Assembly (NCBI GenBank): GCA_947846985.1
Contig: CANTUZ010000007.1
Span: 27,408,355-27,472,354, forward strand
Source of the DNA: Fratercula arctica
Lineage: Eukaryota; Chordata; Aves; Charadriiformes; Alcidae
DNA: 64,000 bases
Reading direction: 5' to 3'
Numbering within the stretch: the first letter of the stretch is position 1; each line of letters begins with the position of its first letter. The notes below the pieces were generated by a model. That model did not search any database and was not told where the DNA came from. It was given only the letters and a program-made list of their open reading frames with translations. This document shows, in pieces, positions 23,629 to 34,094 of the stretch. The translations under genes and the position numbers were made by a program.

Positions 23629-23692
23629 AAAAACAAACAAACAAACAACAAAAAACCAACCAAACAAACAACAAAAAAAAACAAAAAAACCC
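23629..23692. repeat. A/C-rich low-complexity tract
   Basis: Degenerate AAAC/AACC repeats without G or T. Confidence 0.85.
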
Positions 23693-23942
23693 ACCTATCT
23701 GCAATTCCCTCTCCTTATTTATCTCCTTTAGAGTAAGACACCCAACCCAGTGTTTCGATGGCTCATCACTGAAAAATACTACGATTTACCACAGTGTACT
23801 GTAGCAATATTTGCAGTATTTCCTCTGAGGTACTGCTGCAAATTCTGCGATGGGTTGATCAACAGGAGAGACTGAACTGCTCCGCAGGATTTAGCTTGTC
23901 GTCATTCTACTGCAGCTGACTATTCAGTACAAACTGGTATCA

Positions 23943-24018
23943 TTATTTTAAAAGCATTTCTGGCTTTCAGTAGGCAGGTGTTATTTTAAAAGCATTTCTG
24001 GTTTTCAGTAGGCAGGTA
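23943..24018. repeat. 38-bp tandem duplication, two copies
   Basis: The copies 23943-23980 and 23981-24018 differ at two positions (C/T within GGCTTTC/GGTTTTC, and the last base G/A). The unit begins TTATTTTAAAAGC. Confidence 0.92.
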
Positions 24019-24091
24019 TTAACAACGGTGAAGAAAAATAATACAGTTGGTCTGAATCATATTCGGAAATGCTCAATGTTAAGGCTCTTAC

Positions 24092-24133
24092 CAGACGGGT
24101 AGATCATATTTTCTCTATAAAGTAGTTTAACCT
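24092..24133 (-). CDS. Weak candidate exon, minus strand, 42 bp
   Basis: Unrecognised. On the minus strand an acceptor ending GTTAAATCAG is followed by one open frame (VKLLYRENMIYPS, two bases before it and one after) and the donor TCTG|GTAAGAG. The start phase would accept the one-base overhang of the block at 26042-26071. Short length makes chance occurrence likely. Confidence 0.15.
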
Positions 24134-24309
24134 CTGATTTAACAGCTTTAAGGCATTTGTGCTACCTAATCAGCCACTGTATCTCTTGGTCTTCTTCCTG
24201 CAGTTGCTGAAATAATTAGTCAGGGAATTGGTGAGGAAGCCATAGAAACTTACACTAGCAGCTGGGAATAAAAGTCTTTAATGGTAATAACTCACACTAA
24301 AAATGACAA

Positions 24310-24438
24310 TTTATGGCTTTTTACAGCATGTAATATAATTTATGGGATGTTACACATTGATGCGTATGCCTAATGAGTGTTGTAGAAAGCCATAAATCAT
24401 CAGCGTTTCCAACTTGCCATTAAGACCTCATTTATGAC
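24310..24438. promoter_or_regulatory. Cluster of TTTATG motifs (possible homeodomain/CDX-HOX type sites)
   Basis: TTTATGGC (24310), TTTATGGG (24339), the inverse GCCATAAA (24389) and TTTATGAC (24431) lie within 130 bp, far more than base composition predicts. TTTATGG-like cores are known binding sites of caudal/posterior HOX proteins. A regulatory role is inference only. Confidence 0.25.
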
Positions 24439-24901
24439 ACTATTCCAGAGGTATATCCTGATGATAACCACACCCTTGTCTTGCTTTATTTAAAGACAGG
24501 TAAAAGATAGAAAAGGTAGATATAACAGCGGTCTGATGCAGTATTAAAACCAAAAACATATTCCAACTAATACAGCGGAATAAAAAAAAAGATGAGTCTT
24601 TGCTGAGAAATGCACTGACTTCCCTGACCTTATTTTATTAACAGCTAGGGGAACACACAAAGAAACATTTTACCACATTCATCATCTGAAATGCAACATC
24701 TCATTTAAGGAGGTAATATAAAAAGGAAAAAAAGACAGGAAGACTGCCTCCAGAGCAACACAGTTCGCTCCATTGGTGACTATTGCCATACTGAATCTAG
24801 TCTTACAGGTTTGTATAAGTGTAGTATTCATAAAATCATAATCCAAAGCCAAAAAATCCAAATACTTCAGTAGCCAGCCTTAAAAAAGTGCATGTTACCC
24901 T

Positions 24902-24924
24902 AAAAAAAAAAAAAAAAAAAAAAA
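24902..24924. repeat. Poly(A), 23 bp
   Basis: Uninterrupted A-run. Confidence 0.95.
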
Positions 24925-24994
24925 GAAGTCTTAACACTGAGAAGAGAAACAAAAAATACAGAGCATTCTGATGGAAAAAAAACTTAAGCATTAA

Positions 24995-25062
24995 AGAAAA
25001 ACCCCAAAACCCACAATGACAAAACAAACAAACAAAACTACAAAAACCCCCACAAAAACACA
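24995..25062. repeat. A/C-rich low-complexity tract
   Basis: A-runs broken by C, with AAAC units in the middle. Confidence 0.8.
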
Positions 25063-26041
25063 TGAAAGAAAAAAAGTCAGGACAAGTACAGTATGTCCAA
25101 ATATTGCTTTTGGATTTGTTTGTTTGGTTTTTTTTTTTTTATTTAGGCATTAGTTTCTGAGTCTCTGGAATGTACTAATAATGTCCCAGATGACAGGTGT
25201 CAAGAGATGCCTGGAATTTTATTAAGGAATGTTCTAAAAAAAAAAATTCTCAGGGGCAGGATAGAACTTCCGCTCAAACTGCAAGCAAATGACATACACT
25301 CAGAACTGTTAACAAACTCGAAGGGGTGGGAGAAAGTCCAACTCTTTGTTCATGGCTAGTTGAATTATCTGCAAAAAGAGGGTATTTTCTAGCAGAACAG
25401 ACTGGAACTTTAACTCCTACATATACATGTCATATATACCAACTGGGAACACCAGGTGCGTTTTCCTGCTCTGTAAGAGGCAGTCCTATCTTAAGAGAGT
25501 AACGTAGCTACAGAGCTAGCAAACCTAAGCAGTGCTACGGGTTGTTTCATCAATTAAGAAATTAAAGTGCTTCCATTGCTTTCTGATGCTCAAACAAAAG
25601 AGTTCCCCTCTCCTCAAATTTGTAAATTGTAACACTTCAAAATATAAGCTGTCAGATATCTAATTGAGCATGCGCTGAAACCCCAGGTGTTATGGTTTGC
25701 AGATGGTTAAACAAAGCCTGCTCATTTTGCAGCAGAGACCTTGCAACTCTGACCTAAAAGTCAAAAATTCTGCAGATTTGCTACAGAACTTGTCTCCAGG
25801 TTCACTTCTTACAAAACTAAGCGTGTTACAGCATAGGTAAGGTGTGCTTCAGATGAACCATTGAAAGTGCTCAGCTACAAAACTCAAAATAATTTCAAGA
25901 CTGCTGAAGTTCATAACCAGACAGTATGAATCAATTCAACCAGGTCTGAAGTTGAAATGAATCCTAGCTCTGCCGTGATTACGGTGGATCAGCAAGCTGG
26001 TCAAGGTGAGAAATTTTATGATACTTCATGGTTCAGATTAC

Positions 26042-26071
26042 CTTTTACTGCTTCCTTGGGTTTTACCAAAT
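26042..26071 (-). CDS. Weak candidate exon, minus strand, 30 bp
   Basis: Unrecognised. Good acceptor (GATAAATTTGCAG, pyrimidine-containing upstream) and donor AAAAG|GTAATC enclose a frame LVKPKEAVK, starting with two spare bases and ending with one. The same frame continues open upstream for about eight more codons (NLFPDKFAD), so an earlier acceptor is possible. Too short to trust alone. Confidence 0.15.
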
Positions 26072-27117
26072 CTGCAAATTTATCAGGAAACAAATTCCTT
26101 CAGAAAGTCTGACCATAACTTTCCATAAACAGCTTGGGCCTCAAGCAACAAATTCTGAAGCTTAGCTTCTGTTAAGCTTCGTCAGCACACACCTTTACTT
26201 AGTAGGCAGTATGCTAACAGCAAGGCCACTTTGAAGGCCAGATGACCAAAACGGGAAAGGATGGTCAGCCTTTTGTATCGTAGTAGCAGCCATCATGTAT
26301 CAGTCTAACTGGATGACAAAGCAAGGTATTTATAAGCTTTTTTTATGCTGCCCATTTCTTCAGGAAAGTTTACAGCAGCCAGGTAGCAACTCTCAGATAT
26401 GCCATCTGAAAGCCTTTCTTGAAAACTATTACCCAAGCCCTTAAATGGCACTGATATATTTTGCCAAAGATGAGACCAAGCTCCAGCTCTTTCATACAAC
26501 ATACAGCTGAGACTATTGCCATAGACTGGCAAAATTAAGGTACTTAAAATTTTTTAATAGCAAGAAACCTGTAGGTGATTGTCTGGAAGTGTCAGTGCCT
26601 GAGCTCATATGACTAAGACTGGGTTATATATAAACTCTTGTACTGAGATTTCGTTGGCTTTTTTTTTTTTAAACAGTTCTTATGGATCATACATACCAAA
26701 ACACATTTATCTATAAATAAACTCAAGTGCTATGGAAATTGTTGAGATTATGCTAACCATAAAACAAATACAGCTGTTTAATATTTCAGCCTTAAATATT
26801 TAATTAAGCATAGCAACAACTCCATAAAAGCAGGAGTATTACTCAACAGTATTAATTTTATTCATGGCAGTCTTGAGAAACAGAGTCTACAGGACTCCCT
26901 ACAGGGAAGTCATTCACCCATCTTCCCATGTACACAGAGGATAATGTTTGCAACCCTGAAAGGCAAACACCATATATAACTCAAAACATACTCCACATTT
27001 CTTTTTGTGAAGATCTTCCCAGAAGTGGAAACTAAACAGGGTAACTTTTTTCAGCTTCCTGTTCTAGTAACTACATTCCACAAACTTCCCAGATAGGCAA
27101 ATACAGCAAAAGTGATA

Positions 27118-27360
27118 AAGCAATTTGCGTTGGAAGGACCATATTGAGTTCATCTAGTCCAATCCCATGATCAAAGGAGGGCCCATTTCAAAGTTATCTT
27201 AGGTTGTCCAGAGCCTTACTCAGGCAAATCTTTAGTGTCTCCAAGGATGGAGATTTATCAGCCTTTCCCAGCCTCTGTCCTAATGTTTAACTAACCCTCA
27301 TTGGGAAGATTTGGTTTTGTTCTTACACATAATCAGAACCTCCCTTGCAACAGAGCACCT
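27118..27360 (-). mobile_element. CR1: Old CR1 3' fragment, minus strand
   Basis: Degraded CR1 3' region read on the minus strand. The + strand shows TTGGAAGGACCATATTGAG, CATCTAGTCCAATCCCATGA, a GTCTCCAAGGATGGAGA block, TGTTTAACTAACCCTCATTG and CAGAACCTCCCTTGCAACAG, which are complements of conserved CR1 3' segments in the right order. The right (5') boundary is vague. Non-coding. Confidence 0.85.
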
Positions 27361-27965
27361 GCCCTAGGCAGGTTGTTCAACCCCTACAACAACAAAATAT
27401 AATCTCAGTGCATTCAAGAAAGCTTCTGCATTGCCTGTGCCCCACGACATTGCCCCAGTGAAAAAAACGGAGCCAATGATCACAAAGTTTTTTCCAGCTG
27501 TCAAAAACAACAACAACAAAAAGGCTTCCTCCACTTCCTCTTCTTGACTGGATAGCCTGTAGGCAGTGTTCACCATTGCATCCCAGCTGGCCTCTCCTCT
27601 AATTGACTTGAGCTGCTCAGTTGTAGTAACTGCACTGCCCTTTTCCTTTGTCTTCCCAAAGACCCTGTATCAATCCATTGCAGCACTCTAGGCATGCAAT
27701 TTGTCTCACCAGGTCTCTCTTATTCCCAATTAGATTACAGCTCTGCAACTCTGTACGTAGGTCAGATATTCCACTCCACCCTTCACCCGCTTAAGTAAGA
27801 CTTTTGAGTGTCTCTCCTCCCATGTAGTGCAGGACTGTGGCTCTTACTCCTGCTTGGTTTCCAAGAAGAACCAGTTATCTCCTGTTTATTTTCCTCTGAT
27901 ACTTGTGCAGTTTGCTCATGTCTTCCCATAGCTCTGTCATCTGGCAGCTCAGTAACTTGAACAGA
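27361..27965. other. Sequence between two opposed CR1 fragments
   Basis: No confident feature. Parts (for example near 27425-27470, GTGCCCCACGACATTGCCCC) may be further decayed CR1. It contains a short CAACAACAACAA run near 27506. Confidence 0.4.
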
Positions 27966-28051
27966 GCACTAGACATGGTCCTGGGTAACCTGCTCTAGCT
28001 GAGCCTAGTGTGGTTGAGGTTGGACTACACAATCTCCAGAGGTCCCTTGAT
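27966..28051 (+). mobile_element. CR1: Old CR1 3' tip, plus strand
   Basis: Reads CCTGGGTAACCTGCTCTAGC, GAGGTTGGACTACACAATC and CCAGAGGTCCCTTGATTG, the last segment of CR1 before its octamer tail, which is no longer recognisable. Orientation is opposite to the fragment at 27118-27360. Confidence 0.75.
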
Positions 28052-29296
28052 TGTAAATGCTTTACATCAATAAATACTTGGTAAATACAAAGCATTAGAA
28101 CAATCAAAGAACCTCATTTTAAAGTGCAGATGGGATAACAAAAGCCTATACCTATAGAACAAACTACAGGCCCATACCATACCCCTTTTCAGCTGGAACA
28201 CTATGTATGAAAAAAGAATAACTGACTTCTCAACCTTTTCTCAATGCTGCACAGAAATACGTGATTCTTAGAGACAGATTGAAAAGTACACTGCTAGAGC
28301 CAGATGAATTTTATTTTGTCCAAACTAAAGCCTCAGATTTACATTATGCTAAGAACTCTTTGGGGTATACCCTGACTAAAAGACCAAGCAATTCAGCAGT
28401 TTCCAGATGTTTATTTTGTTGGGGAATTTTTAGTGTACCCCGTGAGGCAAATTAAACATGTTTGTGTTGAACATTAAAAAAGAAAGAAAAAAAAAAGGCA
28501 ATGCATTAGGTAGAGTCCTGGGACCACAGGCAGTTATACAAGGAGGCTGCAAAAATGCGTCACAAGCAGATTCCTGGCATATACTTGCACCAGCACCACT
28601 CCTGTAAGCATCAGCAAGGGGCAGCTCAGCCTGGCGCCGGGTCCATCCCCCAGCCCAGCTCTGCTGCCCAAAGGTGGCTCCTGAGTCCTGGAATTCCAGG
28701 ATGGCTACAAGGCAATATTGTGGCCGTTTCATACCTTATCACCACAGGAAACATCGCTCATTCACTCACAAGAAGTTGCTCTGTCTCTGGCATTACCGCT
28801 TCCAGCCAGTCTAATCCCTTCTGCAGTTGGGTCTTCTTGCCCTCCATGCCACATCGTTCCTTGGTCACAAATTACCACTGCTGAGCAGTTACAAACTGAC
28901 TTTCCCCTTTAGTTTGTACAGGGATCCACGAAACCACAGCACACTTCTGACTGTAGCCACTGCACAGTTTTTACCCAGGTAAAAGTACTCATCTCAAAAT
29001 TTATCTGACAATGTTTTGTCTTAAAAATCCATCAATTTTCTCACATCATCTACAGACTATGAAATAATCAAATTTTAATTTAACATACTAACAAAACCTG
29101 GAAATATTAATCGCCAGTTTTCAGGGAAGAAGGTAAAAAGTGATAGGAGCTACAAGCAAAATACGGTATTCCATCTACAGCAGACTCTTAGCAGAGGAAC
29201 CCTCAGAAATCTTGCATTTCTCCAGAGCACACAATTCAAGCCCTCAAACACTTCAGCCTGCTCAGCAACGATAAAGGTTTGAGCCTTTGCTGTCAC

Positions 29297-29365
29297 CTTA
29301 AAAACAATTATCTCCCACAAAAATTCCACCCCATGTAAAGCCATAGATATTACTGATCCCACACT
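29297..29365 (-). CDS. Candidate internal exon, minus strand, 23 codons, unassigned
   Basis: Unrecognised. On the minus strand, acceptor AAGAGGCCTTTTCAG, then a 69-bp block open in phase 0 (SVGSVISMALHGVEFLWEII, then VFK), then donor TTAAG|GTGACA. A second frame is also open except for a stop in its last codon, so the phase is not certain. Phase 0 at its start does not accept the one-base overhang of the block at 30960-31072, so at least one of the two is wrong or an exon between them is missed. Confidence 0.22.
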
Positions 29366-29919
29366 CTGAAAAGGCCTCTTAACTTCTCTTTACACAATTG
29401 CAGCAGCTACAATACTACACGGAAAGCCAGGAGCACCATCTGCAAAGTTGCGATCCTTCCCAACATTTTCAATGTTTTCATTATTTTATTTGGTTACGTT
29501 TTCTATCAAAGGTTCAGTCTCTGTCACTCCAAAGTACAAAAGAGCAGTTAATGCTTTCAATAAGAGCTGCCTAACCACCTTCAAGTTAGTTGGGATGAGA
29601 AAGCGATCCCAGGAACAACCAAGCTTCAAGCAAAGACATTTAAAATTAATATATATTAACTGTATGAGACAATCCCTGTCTGAAACAATACCACAAAAAT
29701 TATGGAAAAACTTGAAATTACCAATAAACCATCTACCTAAGATGAGCTATCTAGGTCTGAAACAGAACAAGAACACAGGTCTCCCAATATGAAGCTCACA
29801 GTCCTGCTAATTAGACCAAAGAAATCTAATAGTAAAGTCTTGGGAGTTGCAAACAAACCTAAAAAAAAGTGTCACTTATTTGCTCTTTATTCTACCTCTA
29901 CCAGTAGGGGTGAGATTTC

Positions 29920-29944
29920 CACACACACACACATATACACACAC
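29920..29944. repeat. AC microsatellite
   Basis: AC units interrupted by one ATAT. Confidence 0.9.
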
Positions 29945-30959
29945 TTATGTTCTTCCATAATCTAGATTTTAGCCATTAAAATTATCAGATTATATTGAAT
30001 AGATGTGCACTCTTTAAACAGTTAAAAATATTGACCACATTAATGTTAAGTGCAATTTACGGCAAGGTAGCACTTCTGGCCAAAGGCCCCTTTGCTAATA
30101 AGGTGGGGAGACTTAGACCATAAAAGAGTAAACTAGTGAATACAATTCAGGTAGTGCTTTAACCTGTTCAGTAGCACCATGCTGTAAATCCTCAGAAGAG
30201 ATAAATGCAGAAGACAATTAGAAAAATTAGCACTCGGACTTGTCGGTTTCTCCAAGTTTTTGTCATGTTGTATCAGAAAGAAGAACATTGGGGGAACATT
30301 TATGAACTGTACTTAAAAACAACATTTTGGATACCAGGAATAAGGTCAGCATTCATTAGGAAGATTTTTGGGTACCACATCAGTATCAGGATCACTGTGT
30401 ATTTTCGTATTTGTATTCTATCGCCTCCAAAACTAAGTACCAAGAGACCTGATCCTTCTGATGATGCATGAGCTATACTAGACTGGATGAACTGAAAAAA
30501 AAAAAAAAAATTACTACAATACCAAAGAGAAAAAAAAAAAAGTTTAAACTCACTCACTCTCAATTCCTTTAAAACTCCCCTCCCTTAGAACTTACTAGTT
30601 CTGAAGGGGAAAAAAAAAAAAAAAGAAAATCATTGATGAAACTTCAGCTTCTGTAAAAGTCATTAATATTAATGGCAATATTTGATATTTATTTGCAAGA
30701 AAAAAATAAGAAGTATCTTTTTTCTGAGTGAGAAAAATCACCAGTCTCCCAGGAACAGAGTTAAGAAATAAGCTATCGGGTACTGTAAGCTTCTGAATCA
30801 AATTCCAACTTCAAATCCTCACTGAATTTTCCCCAGCTTTTGTTGTGAGTTACCTATTAACATTGCATAATAAAAATTGTTTTTCAGCACAGTAAGCTTT
30901 ATTTATCTGGTTTCTTCTGTCTAACAAAATATACTTTATGCACACACTGCAGCACATAC

Positions 30960-31072
30960 CTTTCAAGTATAAAAGATAAAGGTCTGGCAAAGTTAACAAT
31001 TGATTTTTAGTTTTCTCTGACCAGTTTGGCAGGTCCCCCGGTCCTGCTATTATGCAATATTCAGCCTTCTGT
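30960..31072 (-). CDS. Candidate internal exon, minus strand, 37 codons, unassigned
   Basis: Unrecognised. On the minus strand a good acceptor (TGTAATAACTCATTTTAG) leads into a 113-bp block with one base, 37 open codons and one base: QKAEYCIIAGPGDLPNWSEK, then on to LPDLYLLYLK. It ends at an excellent donor, GAAAG|GTATGT. The one-base start fits the two-base overhang of the block at 37665-37716 (joined codon AGA, Arg). An alternative acceptor four bases further in is possible. Combined splice quality, length and composition make this one of the two best exon candidates, but no homology was tested. Confidence 0.35.
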
Positions 31073-34058
31073 CTAAAATGAGTTATTACAGGCAAATATG
31101 CTGGACATTTCCGTAGCAGCCAGTTTACAAATAAAACTTGCTTAATACAAGTCAGAAACAACATATATTCAATCCTTTTAACTTTACAGTCCAAGTTCAA
31201 GACTTGCCCTGTTCCCAACACGCATTTTCATTGAAAAATATACCAGCAGTTCTTGAAGTTCAAAGGGCAGCAGCCAACTTCTGTTTTATCACCCACCAAG
31301 TTTACATTCTAAGATGACTTATAAGAGTCCCATGTATTACCGCAGGGGAGTTTTTTTTCCTTAGGTCTTGCAAAGCCAACGAGACATTACATTTGCAAGG
31401 GGAAAAGCCATGACTCTTGCAGCAGAGCAGAGGTGTGCGAAGAGTCAGTTAACTTTAAAGCATCCTGCAATTATCTTCTCCAGACTTCATCACCAAATAG
31501 CATGTGGCATTACTTTGGGCTAGGCAGTACTTACCCTATGCAACTCTTAAGAACTACATTTCAGGAGTTACATTTTAAGAGATGGAGAATACGTTTCATT
31601 GAAACTTTCAAGGACTTCGAAGTACTTCGTTGTTTAACAGCACTGCCTTTTCCAAAGCAGCTATACACTAAGCACCACGCAGCAAACCATTATTAAATAC
31701 TACTTCAACGGTTATCAAAATCCTACTGAAGCTGAAGTCCACTGAATTCTAGAAAATAAGTTAGAAACAGGAATTCTACCTTCAAGTTTCAGGCACAGAA
31801 GCTGCTCTCCAAGTGAAAGGCACCATCACCTCAGCCTCCCAAAGAACGGTGCAGAGCAGCTTGAAGGTGAAAGGCCTGCTGCTCTCCAGTAACTGTGTTC
31901 CAGGCGCCTCCTGGAGAGTTACAGAATTTTAAAGCAACATTAATTGTTGATCCTGTGGAGATCATCAGTATTCCTCAATTGTTCGTTTCCTTTTCACCAC
32001 ATTTCTTGAAAACATTGAATCTATGACTATATACTTACATGAACCTTGCAAAAAAACATTCACATTAGAAAATGTTTTAAGATTATAGAGGTATAACTTT
32101 AGATTTATGTTACTACTTCCGTAACAGTCCATAAGTTTCAAGACTACAGCATTACAAACACAACCGCTTTTGCTGATTTGGAGCTTGCTACTTTACATAC
32201 TGTTAAGGTGACCGCAAAATAAACAACCTCCACCAAATTCCAAGAGGAACCTTCCTGCCAATTCCAAAGCAATTTAGCACACAAACTGAGATCAAGCTAA
32301 AAGAACAAACTGGAAAAACACAGGTTATGAATTAAAAACCTGTGCTGAGGTAACTGGGCTTTTTCCCTCAAAATTATAACCCCTCCCTTGTGGAAAGTGT
32401 CTGTGCATGTCCATGTGTAGGTACTTCAAATGGCTAAGCATATAAAAAACATGTATAAATCAAATTAATATTTCACTTATTTAAGTCTGTTTCTACACTT
32501 ACATATTCAGTTTAGAGATTTACAGGTCAGCAGTGCAGCAGCTGCAACATTACAGTAGACTAAATAATTGAGCTAGAACAGTTGATGGTTTAGCACTATT
32601 TGATGAGTTTAATTGATTTATAATGCAGATAAGCACCAATAAACCAAATTAAAAGAATCTGTGGATATTAACATGTCTTTCTTCCCAGAGCAATAAAATT
32701 CTGCATATAGTAATCTTTAATGATAGAATCTTTACAATAATATTTTTTTAAAAGTTAAAAAAAAAGAGTGTGAAAGAAATGGTTATGCAAATTTACGTAC
32801 AGGATATTAAACTCTTCATAGAAGTTTTTTTTCTTCCCCAAAACAAAAAAGCCCCAAGCAATTAGGGGTAGTTCTCACTTGTTTCGAGAAAGCAGGTGCT
32901 ACAGTCCTAGATGAAAGACAGCTGTACCTCGTAGTCTAAGTAGTTCAGCACTTTCCAAGTTAACTGTGGAGATGCTCATTACTGCAAATATAGAAAAGAA
33001 GTCTACAATTTAAAATCATGGAAAAAGGGGCTACTGTCACATAAAATCACCAAGTAAATGCTTTTTGAGGTTTCCTTTGTTTTCCGTTAAACAGTTGGAG
33101 GGGCCGAGTGCTTACTTCACATTTGTTAACACATGTGGGAAGACTGTGAGACCACTGGAATGGATGCTGGAGCAGTTAACCTTGCTTATTAAGTCCTTAT
33201 TAAGAAATATGGTTAAGTACAGTCTGCAATATTTAGCTCTTCTTTAGGTATAGTACATTTGCCACATTTGTGGCAAAGCCTTATGGTTTGGGATGTGTTT
33301 GATTCCTTAGGCAGCTTATTCAAGCCAGCTGCAGGAAATCAAAGCTAACATTACAAAATAAGAGGGTTGGGAAAACCAATCTCTGTACCGTCACTTTCTC
33401 TTCCTAGCCACAATTTATTTGTATTGTTTTTAATTTAGAGATGGAGACCACACAGTAATACAAGTTTAGTTAAAACTGGTGCTAGATGGGAAGTCTCCTT
33501 AATTTTCCTTCCCAAATATGCTAAACTTAAAATGCGTGCAATAATACAGCTGACACTTCTCTTAGTTTCACTTATGAAATATTCCCAATAACAACAAAAT
33601 TTCTCTGGTAGATTTAAAATAGTTCTTTAAAGGTGCCTTGAGGAGAAGCAACTGTTCCTTCTTACTTTACTCGTTTTGAACAATTTCTATGGTAAAATTT
33701 AGAGTTAGATTCACATTCTTAGCAGTACCCACAGTTTTAATAGGTGACTGAAAAAGGAATCGCATGGTGGAGTCCATTTAAATTCCACTTGCATGTTCTG
33801 AATCATCTTCTGGTATTTTATCAGTGTTTTTATTCCATATTGTTTTATCTTTTCTGGGGTCAAGCACTGGCAAAGAAATTATCTGATATCTATCATCTCT
33901 TTTACTTAGCAAAGTGAAAGCGACGGTGTCTCAAAAAGTAGGCAGTATTGTGGAACTCTGTATAATTGACAGTCAACAGTATTCTTTCTTCCTCAGTACT
34001 TTAATTATTTTACTAATCTTATCTGAAACCTTAAAAACCAAGCCAGGAATGAGTTATT

Positions 34059-34094
34059 AAAAAAAAAAAACCAAACAAGCAACCAACCAACCAG
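34059..34094. repeat. Poly(A) plus AACC repeats
   Basis: Twelve A followed by CCAAACAAGC and AACC units. Confidence 0.85.

Larger units (their letters stand above)
23243..27117. other. Gene-free stretch with small repeats
   Basis: Holds a GTATCCCC repeat cluster (23434), an A/C-rich tract (23629), a 38-bp tandem duplication (23943), a TTTATG motif cluster (24310), poly(A) at 24902-24924, another A/C-rich tract (24995), and poly(T) at 25128-25140 and about 26661. Two small exon-like blocks on the minus strand (24092-24133, 26042-26071) are listed separately. Confidence 0.5.

Noticed and set aside
28555..28884. 109-codon + strand open frame in a slightly GC-rich patch
   Set aside because: Overlapping frames are open on both strands because of composition, and nothing in the peptide is familiar.
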